From positions 1 to 38,175 of the forward strand of contig NZ_BCZS01000038.1 of assembly GCF_001598855.1 (NCBI RefSeq): DNA of 38,175 nucleotides. The letters are read 5' to 3'. The stretch is from Pluralibacter gergoviae ATCC 33028 = NBRC 105706. GTDB lineage: Bacteria; Pseudomonadota; Gammaproteobacteria; Enterobacterales; Enterobacteriaceae. This document shows positions 17,296 through 25,201 of this stretch, piece by piece. A program made the position numbers and the translations under genes. The notes beneath the pieces were generated by a model. The model saw nothing but the letters and a program-made list of their open reading frames with translations. It did not search any database and was not told the DNA's origin. How positions within the stretch are numbered: position 1 is the stretch's first letter; the number at the start of each line of letters is the position of its first letter.

Positions 17296-18300
17296 TCATG
17301 ACCCCAACATCCAGTAGATAAAGCCCAGAAAAATCACCACGCCCCCCCAGAATAAGGTCAGGTTGGCGACTTTCTCCCACAGGATAGAAAGGAGCTTTGT
17401 CTGCAGGTCAACGAGGTATTCACTTTGCGAGGCAAGATCCCTTTTGAGCTCAACGATTTTTTCCTGCGACTGACTACACAGGGTTGCCAGTCGGATAACC
17501 CCGGTTGCCCGTTGCGCCACCTCCAGGTCAGAATCCCCGCTCTGCGGCAGAGACAGTTTTTCTGCCCGCAGTGGCAGGGCGTCACATTTCTCGTCCGGGA
17601 GCTGGCCCCCTTTCCTGTGCAACAGATGATAAAATGGACGATTCCTAAGTGAAGTAATTAACTGTTTTTGCGACCGTTTTTTGCCTTCGAGCTGCACTAT
17701 TTTTTCCTGCAGCCCGCGATAACAGTCTTCCAGCCGGCGTACCGCGGATACCAGGGGATCCACCCGGAGCGTTGAACACCTGCCCCGTGGCAACTGCAGT
17801 TCGTCTGCCCGCATCGGCATTGAGCTGGTTTCCCCCGGCGGGAACCGGAAACCCAGCCCGCGCCACAGTCTGCTCCGGCGGATCAGATTGTGAATGTTTT
17901 TCGTATCCACGGACGAGATGTCGATTCTTCCGACCAGCGTTTCCGGCGGCAGGGAGCGGGTCCAGAGCACCATCTGCTGCATGATCCAGCTGCCCACCCT
18001 GCGACCACGGGGTAAAAATTCTTTCAGCATAAATTCGACACTGAACAGTTCCACCGTGCCGGGCACGAACTTCGCGACAATGGTCTGCGGTGTTCCTTGT
18101 CCTTCACCGTACAGCGTCAGGCTGGAGGTGATCGACACATGTGCCCCTGGCGAGTCCTCAGATCCGTAACGACATTCCTCCACCCGTCTGACGACCACAA
18201 CCACCGTTTCGTCGCCCGCACTCCCCGCCGGGACGGTCAGCAGCCACATGCCGTTATCATCAACAGACGTTTTTATGAAGGTTGCCGTTTTCGCTTCCAT
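17296..18300 (-). CDS. GNAT-like protein with 81-residue internal repeat and C-terminal membrane anchor
   Basis: This 334-aa protein is not one I know by name. Residues about 85-153 resemble a GNAT acetyltransferase core: an R-G-R-R-V-G-S acetyl-CoA loop (98-104), helix WIMQQMVLWTR, and the family-like end RRSRLWRGLGFRF (141-153). Residues 163-215 and 244-296 are a duplication with a constant 81-residue offset (MRADELQLP/LRAEKLSLP; QEKIVQL/QEKIVEL). A coiled-coil-like stretch (275-310) leads into one membrane helix (311-331) at the C-terminus. The ATG at 18300 is preferred; the frame is open upstream to a GTG at 18417, overlapping the preceding gene. It is the last gene of a same-strand set. 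The function is unknown; a membrane-tethered acyltransferase is inferred. Confidence 0.65.
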   Translation of the reverse strand: MEAKTATFIKTSVDDNGMWLLTVPAGSAGDETVVVVVRRVEECRYGSEDSPGAHVSITSSLTLYGEGQGTPQTIVAKFVPGTVELFSVEFMLKEFLPRGRRVGSWIMQQMVLWTRSLPPETLVGRIDISSVDTKNIHNLIRRSRLWRGLGFRFPPGETSSMPMRADELQLPRGRCSTLRVDPLVSAVRRLEDCYRGLQEKIVQLEGKKRSQKQLITSLRNRPFYHLLHRKGGQLPDEKCDALPLRAEKLSLPQSGDSDLEVAQRATGVIRLATLCSQSQEKIVELKRDLASQSEYLVDLQTKLLSILWEKVANLTLFWGGVVIFLGFIYWMLGS

Positions 18301-18329
18301 ACCGGTCTCTTTGTCCCGTTGCGTAACTG

Positions 18330-18533
18330 TTACGTGGATGAATGGGTAATTCCCGTCAGTTCTGGTCTGCCATAAAACGGCCAGCGCTTGTCGCCCTGAG
18401 AGTAAACCTCGGTCCACACCAGTGTGCCCTGCTCAAAATACAGGTGACAGCCGTCACTGGCGCTCAGGGTCGTCATCATCGGCAGCTGCGCAGCGGAAAA
18501 CGAAACGCCCGGACCTGGCAATGCCGGCATCAT
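18330..18533 (-). CDS. small hypothetical protein
   Basis: This 67-aa frame starts MMPALPGPGVSFSAAQLPMM and contains an aromatic-rich middle (CHLYFEQGTLVWTEVY). There is no signal peptide or membrane segment. It ends 29 bp before the ATG of the GNAT-like gene and lies on the same strand, so co-transcription is likely. I do not recognise a family. Confidence 0.45.
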   Translation of the reverse strand: MMPALPGPGVSFSAAQLPMMTTLSASDGCHLYFEQGTLVWTEVYSQGDKRWPFYGRPELTGITHSST

Positions 18534-18628
18534 TGACTGTTATCCTCCGTGTCCGCGTATTGCTCCTTTGTGTTCAAATTAATCACAGTTCTGACCCACG
18601 ATAAATATCGTCAGTCCCCCGGGAACCT

Positions 18629-19132
18629 TCATTGCAGCCAGTTCAGTACAATTCCCGGCAGGACCTTCATGTTTTCCGCTGTGGCATCCACCGGATAAAG
18701 CGCCTGTGTCAGAAGTGACAGATTATGCTCACTGCAGGAAAGCCCCGCGCGGTGAAGACATGACAGGTACCCTTTTTTAACTGCTGCGGCATCGCCGGCA
18801 TCCATCATATTGAAGTAATCCAGAGGCGCCGGCGAAAATTCCTCCTCCGCTACGGTTTCAAGAAACCGTAGCATCTCCGGGCGAACTGGCAGGGGCAGAA
18901 CGGCGGCCTGAAATTCGTCACAGCTGAATCCACCGCAACTCTGCGTCGCCAGTCGCCAGCCATCGGTGTTACCGTTCGGCACAGTTACCGTAGAGGCCAG
19001 AACCAGCCCCGGCCAGCGATCTTCCCGATCAAACCCGTAATCAAAACACTGCTCAGGAATGTCCTGCAGATTCTTGCCATGTTGTCCGGGCTCTATCATC
19101 CCGAACCTGATCTGGGGAGTATGCTTATACAC
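18629..19132 (-). CDS. hypothetical protein
   Basis: This frame of 167 aa runs from a GTG at 19132; an ATG at 19099 (MIEPGQHGKNL) with AGG upstream is an equally possible start. The product is soluble, with an N-terminal beta-rich half and a helical C-terminal half (PEMLRFLETVAEEEF; MDAGDAAAVKKGYLSCLHRAG). Several cysteines are scattered and form no metal motif. It begins 24 bp after the stop of the preceding gene on the same strand. Family and function are unknown. Confidence 0.6.
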   Translation of the reverse strand: MYKHTPQIRFGMIEPGQHGKNLQDIPEQCFDYGFDREDRWPGLVLASTVTVPNGNTDGWRLATQSCGGFSCDEFQAAVLPLPVRPEMLRFLETVAEEEFSPAPLDYFNMMDAGDAAAVKKGYLSCLHRAGLSCSEHNLSLLTQALYPVDATAENMKVLPGIVLNWLQ

Positions 19133-19156
19133 AGATTGGGCCTGTTCGTTAGTACT

Positions 19157-19549
19157 TTAGTTGAGAAACAGCGCTGGCATTTCATCTAACATCATCACAT
19201 GGCGGGTCCGCTTCCCGCGAAAAATACGGCGCATCATCGGCGTAAAATCACCGGGCTCCCAGCCATAAGGCCAGGTATAGTAAATCCCGTCCTTCAGCTT
19301 ACTGTCGCGTCGCTCAGGCCCCGCTACGATACGTCTGACCTCCCTGTTCAGCGCCTCACCGCACAGGCCATACTGCCCCAGGTAGCGGCGCAGCCGCGTT
19401 CTGGGCATCCGCGGGTCAGATTTCACGTAACCATTAACATCCAAATGCTGCGTGGTGGTGATGATATTCATGCCGTACTGGCGCATGGTGCGTAAGGCGA
19501 CGTCCATCACGTCCGTGCCTGTCTGTGTTTCGTCACTGGTTGTATTCAT
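19157..19549 (-). CDS. hypothetical protein, basic
   Basis: This 130-aa protein starts at the ATG at 19549, with AGGAAG 5 nt upstream; an upstream in-frame start at 19579 is less likely. The middle is rich in arginine (RMPRTRLRRYLGQYGLCGEALNREVRRIV), which could contact nucleic acid, and the C-terminus is aromatic (YYTWPYGWEPGDF). It is the second gene of the same-strand set behind the RHH regulator. I do not recognise the family. Confidence 0.6.
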   Translation of the reverse strand: MNTTSDETQTGTDVMDVALRTMRQYGMNIITTTQHLDVNGYVKSDPRMPRTRLRRYLGQYGLCGEALNREVRRIVAGPERRDSKLKDGIYYTWPYGWEPGDFTPMMRRIFRGKRTRHVMMLDEMPALFLN

Positions 19550-19657
19550 GTTGCTTCCTGTCAGCTTGTTAAATTTCACCTTCGGCCAGCAGTTCCCAGG
19601 GATCTTAATTCTGGCCAGTAAGTCTGAAACATCCCAACCCGTGCCGGATGTACCGGA

Positions 19658-20602
19658 TCATTCTTCCTGGGGGTCAGTATATCCGGAAGCTGTCTCCGGC
19701 CCGGTGGCCGCTGCCACTTCCTTCAGGATTGGTGTCCAGCCGCCCTGAAACCATTCCCCTGGGTCTTCGCCACTGAGTACCTGCTGCAGCCAGCGGGAAG
19801 GGGAGCGACGCTTTGCGTCACGGAACCAGACCGGATGGTGCTGACCCATGACGGACCAGAAATCAAAATCCGGCTCCGGGGGCGAGAACACATACGCATT
19901 CATGACCAGATTCCCGCAGTGTTGTCTGAGGAACAACAAAAAATCTTTCAGGTTTCCGTACCCTACCGACCCCATACCGGCACCAAGGAAAAACGCCTCT
20001 GTTACCACGCCGGCAGTGATACGACCGTTCTGCTCATGCTGGCGCAGGATCATAAGGGTGCCATCATGGCGCCCACCGTCGATGCGGATGAACTCAAAGA
20101 CATACCTTTCATCATCATCCGGGAAGAAAAATTCCTCCCAGCTGACACCGGAATACGTTCCCAGTATCACCAGCGAGAACATCATCCCGTCACCGGTAGT
20201 CAGCCAGTCCGCACTGGTGCCAAACCGGCTTTCAATCCGTTCAGCCAGATCACGGGTTAACTCACCGGCGCCATCGATACAGTCCAGGATCAGTCCCGGG
20301 GAAACATGTAACCGGTGAGCTATCCGTACCTGGTCGGCGATCCGCGTCGGCCCGGGATGCCCGGCCCCCGGGAAAAAGCCGTCAGCGGACAGACGGTCAA
20401 ACAGGGCGCGCAGACGCCCGCCACATTCCTTCTGCCACTGTTGCCGACTGGAGAGGATTTCCGGAGAGGTGGTCCCCGCAGGATACTGTCTGGCCAGCGC
20501 CAGGCGGATCTCCCCTTCGAGTGAACGTTCATTTTTCATCGCTGACTGCTCAATGCGCGCAAACAGCGCATCGTCAACATTTCTGGCCTGGATCTTCGCC
20601 AT
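19658..20602 (-). CDS. ribbon-helix-helix (FitA-like) DNA-binding protein with additional domains
   Basis: This 314-aa protein starts at the ATG at 20602; an in-frame ATG at 20620 would place the GGAAGGAG ribosome site inside the gene. Residues 1-40 (MAKIQARNVDDALFARIEQSA, SLEGEIRLAL) are a FitA/Arc-type ribbon-helix-helix. Residues about 95-145 end in LAERIESRFGTSADWLTTGDGMMF, the pattern that closes Xre/CI-type HTH domains in phage repressors. The C-terminal 165 residues are unknown and rich in aromatic residues. It is the first gene of the set and has palindromes at 20,688-20,716 upstream, so autoregulation is likely. Confidence 0.7.
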   Translation of the reverse strand: MAKIQARNVDDALFARIEQSAMKNERSLEGEIRLALARQYPAGTTSPEILSSRQQWQKECGGRLRALFDRLSADGFFPGAGHPGPTRIADQVRIAHRLHVSPGLILDCIDGAGELTRDLAERIESRFGTSADWLTTGDGMMFSLVILGTYSGVSWEEFFFPDDDERYVFEFIRIDGGRHDGTLMILRQHEQNGRITAGVVTEAFFLGAGMGSVGYGNLKDFLLFLRQHCGNLVMNAYVFSPPEPDFDFWSVMGQHHPVWFRDAKRRSPSRWLQQVLSGEDPGEWFQGGWTPILKEVAAATGPETASGYTDPQEE

Positions 20603-20687
20603 GACTCCTTCCTTATGCAAAACGTATTAAGGGCTGGTAAATGGTCATTGAAGTAAACATGAAACCAAACTTACCGGAATAACGATA

Positions 20688-20716
20688 AATGTATACATTA
20701 TGATTCATTTTGTACA
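20688..20716. promoter_or_regulatory. paired operator-like palindromes
   Basis: AATGTATACATT (20688-20699) is a perfect 12-bp palindrome. A second short palindrome, TGTACA (20711-20716), has its centre 20 bp away, about two helical turns. They lie in the AT-rich region upstream of the RHH gene (- strand) and of the small frame at 20,736 (+ strand), a fitting place for RHH dimers to bind. Confidence 0.5.
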
Positions 20717-20735
20717 CAAGTGAAGGAAGTGGCAC

Positions 20736-20930
20736 ATGATAAGCCATGAAACAGTCACGCCGTTAAATTACCGGACGGCCGTTCCGGTTAGATCCGACTT
20801 TCCTGCGTATCACAACTTTCCGGAAGTGTACCACGGTCACGGAATAACCACAGCACCCTTTTATGGGGGTGAGCGGCCGGTCACGGGGCAGGGGAGGAAC
20901 ACAATATATAGCGTCAATTTCAGCCATTAA
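20736..20930 (+). CDS. possible small protein
   Basis: This 64-aa frame starts MISHETVTPLNYRTAVPVRSD, with GAAGGAAG 7 nt before its ATG. It is divergent from the RHH gene and shares its AT-rich regulatory region. The product is Tyr/His/Pro-rich with no membrane segment or known motif. It may be real or a chance frame. The remaining 250 bp to the GGDEF gene show no supported gene. Confidence 0.3.
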   Translation: MISHETVTPLNYRTAVPVRSDFPAYHNFPEVYHGHGITTAPFYGGERPVTGQGRNTIYSVNFSH

Positions 20931-21186
20931 CACCGCTACATCTTGTGTTGCCGGGCCGCTGCGCGCCGGAGGGGTTCCGGCAGATCCGGAACTACCTTTT
21001 TTCGGATCTCAGAAGTGGAGAAGAGGAATTATTGCAGCATGGACACAAAAAACGAGTAATTGTTGCGATGAGTGGACTATTGCACCATGAGCAAATATAA
21101 ATGACTTTATGCGTCCTGCGGTTAAATATATTGTTCATGCCGTCCGGCTGAACCCCGGGTCAGGGGATCAGCCGGGAAGGAGAACG

Positions 21187-22161
21187 TCACGGTTCTGTTT
21201 TCCGCGACAGGGTCTTTCTTTTTTTCTTCAGGTACATCACTTCGTCACATTTACCGATCATCTCCGCCAGTGTCGTATAATGGTCTGCGTTATTGATCAG
21301 TTCGCCAAAGGAATAATTGATGTTGTAGGGCTTGCCCGAGGTGTCATTGTAATGATCGAGACTGGCACTCAGCGCGTGCAGATAAGACTGAGTGTTACCG
21401 TTTCGCCGGATCAGGGCGGCAAACTCATCCCCGCCGAGGCGGCCTGCTATTTCACCCGGTTCAAGGTGCTGATGTAAAAAGCCGGCAAAGATCTTCAGCA
21501 CCTCGTCACCTTCCGTGTGTCCCCAGAGATCGTTAACCGGTTTGAACCTGTCCAGATCGAAATAGATGAGGCTGAACGACGCATCCTGCCGGTTCATTGC
21601 GCGGAAGAGTTTTTCGCCGGCGCGGTAAAACCCGCGCCGGTTGGGAATGCCCGTCAGGCTGTCCGTCATGGCCATGCTGATGGCCTCGAATTCGTCCTCC
21701 ACGATACAGGCCAGGTCCCGGAGGGACGCAATGTCCTCATCCGTGAAGGCGCGGGGAACGGTGTGGATCAGGCACAGCGTGCCGGCCACCGTGCCGTCCG
21801 GCAGGCTCACCGGCTGGCCGGCGTAGAACCGGATGTGTGGCTCACCGGTAACCAGGGGATTATCGTGAAATCGCGCATCGGCAGCCGCATCGTGAATGAT
21901 AAAAGGCCCTTCCTGCAGAATGGCGTGCCCGCAGAACGAAATATCACGTGGAGTTTCGCGCACGCCGACGCCCTGGCAGGCGAGGAGCCACTGGCGCTCG
22001 CGATCCAGCAGGCTTATCAGAGCCACCGGGACCTGAAAGGCTTTGCGGGCCAGCCGCGTCAGGCGTTCAAAACGCTCATCGTCACGGGTATCAAGAAGGC
22101 CGGTAATATACAGGGACTTCAGCCTCTGTTCTTCATTCTCCGGTATACCGGGTGCCTGCAT
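21187..22161 (-). CDS. GAF-GGDEF diguanylate cyclase
   Basis: This 324-aa protein has a GAF domain at about 25-165 (FERLTRLARKAFQVPVALISLLD, RFYAGQPVSLPDGTVAGTLCLI) and a GGDEF domain at about 170-320. The active-site GGDEF is intact and the substrate-binding stretch FDLDRFKPVNDLWGH is present. It should make cyclic di-GMP in the cytoplasm in response to a small ligand or redox cue bound by GAF. The position of the product-inhibition site (R-x-x-D, five residues before GGDEF) reads E-P-G-E, so feedback control is probably absent. There is no membrane segment. The ATG at 22161 has AGGAG 6 nt upstream; a further in-frame ATG at 22182 would place that site inside the gene. Confidence 0.9.
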   Translation of the reverse strand: MQAPGIPENEEQRLKSLYITGLLDTRDDERFERLTRLARKAFQVPVALISLLDRERQWLLACQGVGVRETPRDISFCGHAILQEGPFIIHDAAADARFHDNPLVTGEPHIRFYAGQPVSLPDGTVAGTLCLIHTVPRAFTDEDIASLRDLACIVEDEFEAISMAMTDSLTGIPNRRGFYRAGEKLFRAMNRQDASFSLIYFDLDRFKPVNDLWGHTEGDEVLKIFAGFLHQHLEPGEIAGRLGGDEFAALIRRNGNTQSYLHALSASLDHYNDTSGKPYNINYSFGELINNADHYTTLAEMIGKCDEVMYLKKKRKTLSRKTEP

Positions 22162-22791
22162 GTAATCTCCTGGTATGTACAAAGTATATATGCAGATGAA
22201 AAGGTGTTTGGATCTGACTGAGTGTAATTATAGTTCACGACTTATCTGCCAGCGGCTGAACTTCAGGTACAGGAATTCACGTTTATCACTCGTACCAGAC
22301 TCTCCGGAGGACCAGGGGAATGACCGGGTCTGTTACGGTGAGGGAATCTGTAAACCTCAGGATTTTTGCCGGGAAAGTACGTATAACTGCTATCTTGATT
22401 AGTAAATGTTAAAATTTGTAGGTATCCACCCGTTAAACAAAATGATTAATATTTAAAAATACTCGTTGAACACCCGTGCCGTAATAATGAAGTACATTAA
22501 AAACGTTATCCGGTCATGTGAAGCTGAGACCGTCTCTTCGTCATGTAAAATGCCGTACTTTCTTTGTCGTGAAGAATGACCGGGTTAAGTCCATAAGGTT
22601 GAGAGGAAGTCTGCAGATGTGATACGCTCAAGGCGAGATTTATCTCAGTGAGAACTCACGGCAACAAAAAGTTTTTGGACAACAAAACACAAAGTTGTTT
22701 TGGACTGTAGGAGTCCAAGAGACAATGACATTACATACAACGCCGTGTAACGGATTTTACATTATTACAAAGCCTGTGTTACAAGAGAGTT
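22162..22791. other. 630-bp AT-rich intergenic region
   Basis: No gene is supported here. It contains GAGAC-C-GTCTC, a small palindrome, near 22,528. CGTCATGTAAAA and CGGTCATGTGAA form an imperfect repeat pair about 26 bp apart. The last 150 bp hold several short hairpins that form the leader of the HNH gene. TTACA occurs three times (22757, 22765 and 22779) just before the start codon. Confidence 0.5.
22700..22718 (+). promoter_or_regulatory. hairpin in the leader of the HNH gene
   Basis: TTGGACT (22700-22706) pairs with AGTCCAA (22712-22718) around GTAGG. It is preceded by CAAAAAGTTTTTG and by a duplicated TTTTGGAC (before 22,681 and again before 22,706), so alternative pairings are possible. 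It is 73 bp upstream of the start codon, in the right place for an attenuator or antisense-RNA target. This is inference. Confidence 0.4.
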
Positions 22792-23706
22792 ATGGACATG
22801 ATTGAAAAAAGATGTGAAGTAATTGATGGTGAATACGTCTGTGATATAGATATTAGCGTTGAAGAATGGAAGATTTTATTAAGGGATAAAAAAGTTTTTG
22901 ATGACAAAAGTATTGCAGCGTTAAAAAAATGGTTCATTGAGCCAGACCATTCCTGTACATGTTTCGATATCGGCAAGAAGTACGACCTGCACAGTATGAG
23001 TGCTAATGGTGTAATCAATGGGTTGGGTGGAAGAGTTCAGAAGCAGCTTGGCCGATTCGAGGTTAAAGGAGTCGGAAAGATTGCTTCCGGGACAAAATTC
23101 ATTACAGTCATGAAAAGTAGAGAAATTAAAGGAAACCCAAAGCGAAATTTATGGACTATCCGTGAAGAACTTGTTCAGGCAATAAAAGAACTAGATTTTT
23201 TTAGTACGAACGAAAGCTCAAGCATTGATTTTTACTCAGATAATGATTTGATCACTGCTCTAGAAGAAAGTAATCACTTTGACGTTACTCAGACATTTGA
23301 GTATAGCGAAAAAGCGAAACCTAAGAAAGCTGCAATAGAAGTCAAAAATGGACTCTCATACCCAAGAAGTAAATCTGTTTCAAAAAATGCGCTTAACAAA
23401 GCTGATTATAAATGTGAAATTAATTGCGACCATCCAACGTTCAGAAGGCGAAACTCTCCTCTAAATTACACAGAACCTCATCACATTGTCCCGATGTCAA
23501 AGCAAGACTATTTTGAGAATTCACTGGATGTGGAAGAGAATATCATATCACTATGTTGCAACTGCCATAAACAAATTCATCTTGGCAAGGGGTTTGAAGA
23601 TATGTTGAGGAAAATATATGCCGAGCGGAAAGATGTATTAAAAAAAGCGGGAATCGAGATATTATTAGAGGATTTGATTCTTTTTTACAAGATGGAAGAT
23701 AATTAA
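22792..23706 (+). CDS. HNH endonuclease, McrA-like zinc type
   Basis: This 304-aa protein is encoded by DNA clearly more AT-rich than its neighbours. The C-terminal third is an HNH nuclease: C208 and C212 (YKCEINC), the double His EPHHIVP (H230, H231), N250 (EENIISL), C255/C258 (CCNCHKQIH) and H259/H263. This is the zinc-stabilised beta-beta-alpha fold seen in McrA-type restriction enzymes. Residues 40-125 (W47 to W121, GKKYDLHSMSANGVINGLGG) form a separate N-terminal domain, possibly for DNA or modified-base recognition. No methyltransferase is adjacent, so a stand-alone modification-dependent nuclease is the leading idea; a homing-type nuclease is possible. The start could be 22792 or the next ATG at 22798. 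Confidence 0.8.
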   Translation: MDMIEKRCEVIDGEYVCDIDISVEEWKILLRDKKVFDDKSIAALKKWFIEPDHSCTCFDIGKKYDLHSMSANGVINGLGGRVQKQLGRFEVKGVGKIASGTKFITVMKSREIKGNPKRNLWTIREELVQAIKELDFFSTNESSSIDFYSDNDLITALEESNHFDVTQTFEYSEKAKPKKAAIEVKNGLSYPRSKSVSKNALNKADYKCEINCDHPTFRRRNSPLNYTEPHHIVPMSKQDYFENSLDVEENIISLCCNCHKQIHLGKGFEDMLRKIYAERKDVLKKAGIEILLEDLILFYKMEDN

Positions 23707-23996
23707 TCTTCGAGAAGATGCATGCTTATTTTTATTTTTTTTAGCAATGAATGTGAAATACTGCCTGACTATCAATCCTGTCATGTGATTCAGATTTATG
23801 GGGGAGGATTTTAATATTTTACCAGCATGGCATGTCGATCAATCGGTTAAGTATAGCGCCAGGTAACCAGACGGATTTTCCCTCTCAGGCGGGAGTCGTT
23901 ATCCATCGTCCAGTACCTGATTAAAAGTAGGAGTAATTACAAGAAAATTAAACTGTATGACTATTATTTCCGTTCAGAAAAGAAAGTTACATTAAT

Positions 23997-24019
23997 AACC
24001 CGTAATTATTCGGGTTTTT
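23997..24019 (+). terminator. intrinsic terminator downstream of the HNH gene
   Basis: AACCCG (23997-24002) pairs with CGGGTT (24011-24016) around an 8-nt AT loop, and T residues run 24015-24019. It lies 290 bp after the HNH stop, on the + strand. The rest of the stretch 23,707-24,094 is AT-rich and holds no gene I can support. Confidence 0.6.
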
Positions 24020-24094
24020 AATTAGTTAAGTGCTATATATTTTTGTGTCCGGGGGTACCCTAAGAGGGTGCGCAAGACAACACTCCAGTGTTCA

Positions 24095-24445
24095 TTATTT
24101 ATGACTGTCAAGCCATTTATTCATCTGCTCAATTTCACCTTTTTGAGCTTTAATGATGTCCTGCGCAAGCTTTCTCATTTCGGGATCTTTTCCGTATTTG
24201 AGCTCGGTCTCAGCCATTGCGATTGCCCCTTCATGGTGTGCGATCATACCTTTTGCAAAGGCCTTATCGGGATTGGATTCATTAACGGCGGCCATCATTT
24301 TTTCATGCATATTTTTCATGCCAGCCATATATTCCTGTGATGATGCCGATGAGTGCATATCTGACATTTTCATTTCCGAATGTTCAGCAGAAATAACTGG
24401 CAGGGATAACATTAATATTACAAAAAGGGTGTTTTTGATTTTCAT
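24095..24445 (-). CDS. DUF305 periplasmic metal-resistance protein
   Basis: This 116-aa protein has a signal peptide (MKIKNTLFVILMLSLPVISA, cleavage after about residue 20) and a Met/His-rich mature N-terminus (EMKMSDMHSSAS, MAGMKNMHEKMM). The DUF305 four-helix core follows, with the family motif KGMIAHHEGAIAMAETEL. Proteins of this family bind or buffer copper or silver in the periplasm and occur in metal-resistance loci. AGGAA 8 nt before the ATG at 24445 supports the start; the frame extends upstream without support. It lies downstream of silE on the same strand, past a strong terminator, so it may need its own promoter. Confidence 0.88.
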   Translation of the reverse strand: MKIKNTLFVILMLSLPVISAEHSEMKMSDMHSSASSQEYMAGMKNMHEKMMAAVNESNPDKAFAKGMIAHHEGAIAMAETELKYGKDPEMRKLAQDIIKAQKGEIEQMNKWLDSHK

Positions 24446-24494
24446 ATAATAATTCCTTTCAGACAGGTACCGGTTAAGTGTAGCTGAGTCAGAC

Positions 24495-24517
24495 AAAAAA
24501 GCCCCCTGACGGGGGGC
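24495..24517 (-). terminator. silE intrinsic terminator
   Basis: On the - strand GCCCCC pairs with GGGGGC (24512-24517 with 24501-24506) around a 5-nt loop, followed by six T (complement of 24495-24500). A-runs flank both sides, so it could act in both directions. It starts about 70 bp after the silE stop. Confidence 0.8.
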
Positions 24518-24588
24518 AAAAATGTAGCAACGTTGTTTCAGGAAAATCTATCAGGGAAAAGGTAACAGCACGGATACTACCGTCGCAT

Positions 24589-25020
24589 TCAGCCTGCATT
24601 GATCATGCGGCGGTGCGCTTCGGCCATGGCCTGATGTGGGCCGGATTGCCCGTTATTCATGAATTCATGGGCAACCGCTGCTCTTTCATGCTCATTCATC
24701 GCCGCGTAAGACGTTGACGGGACGGTCGTGGATACCGTGTTATTTCCCATCATCTTCTGATGACTTTCCACCATTTTCTGGTGCGCATCCGCCGAGCCGT
24801 TCGTCATGGTCTCATGAGCAATAATGGCCTGTTCATGCTGGTCCATACCGGTCATGCGAGGAGCAGTCCCCTGGATCCCGACAGGAGCCGCAGCAGACTG
24901 CATCTGGTGAGCAGGAGCCTGTGCATTGTTGACGCGATCATGGATATTCACGGTTTCAGTGGCCCAGGCCGATGAAATTAAACCAAAGCCCAGCAAAGAT
25001 GCTAATACGATATTTTTCAT
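24589..25020 (-). CDS. silE: SilE periplasmic silver-binding protein
   Basis: This 143-aa protein matches SilE in length. The signal peptide is 1-20 (ending SSAWA). The mature protein is largely unstructured, with repeated His/Met pairs spaced for Ag+ binding (HEQAIIAHETM, HQKMVESHQKMM, HERAAVAHEFM, HQAMAEAHRRM). It sequesters Ag+ in the periplasm as the first buffer of the Sil system. GGAGAG 5 nt upstream supports the ATG at 25020. The frame is open upstream to 25137, but that part lies in the leader. It is transcribed away from silS, and its promoter with a SilR box lies about 180-240 bp upstream. Confidence 0.97.
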   Translation of the reverse strand: MKNIVLASLLGFGLISSAWATETVNIHDRVNNAQAPAHQMQSAAAPVGIQGTAPRMTGMDQHEQAIIAHETMTNGSADAHQKMVESHQKMMGNNTVSTTVPSTSYAAMNEHERAAVAHEFMNNGQSGPHQAMAEAHRRMINAG

Positions 25021-25201
25021 GATAACTCTCCATTTCTGAATTAGTGATGTCCGGGGAAGTACAACCGGTGTTTTCAGTTCCATAACTGAAACAAGTTCGG
25101 CAGCGTTTATTTCTCCGGAAGAGGGCTGGATATTCATTTCCTGGCGTACTCTGACGCCGGGTATTGATGAAGCAATCCAGCCTTCCTGATAAGTTGCACT
25201 A

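Noticed and set aside
17158-17301. 47-codon frame on the + strand opposite the small membrane peptide
   Set aside because: It has a ribosome-site-like CGGAG but a low-complexity Thr/Gln product with no domain. The - strand frame has a membrane helix and overlaps the recombinase start.
21517-22221. 234-aa + strand frame opposite the GGDEF gene
   Set aside because: It is the antisense shadow of a gene with clear GAF and GGDEF motifs.
22619-22790. CRISPR-like or tandem repeat array in the HNH leader
   Set aside because: Only short hairpins and one repeated octamer occur, with no regular repeat-spacer pattern. I saw no CRISPR array, tRNA or rRNA anywhere in the window.
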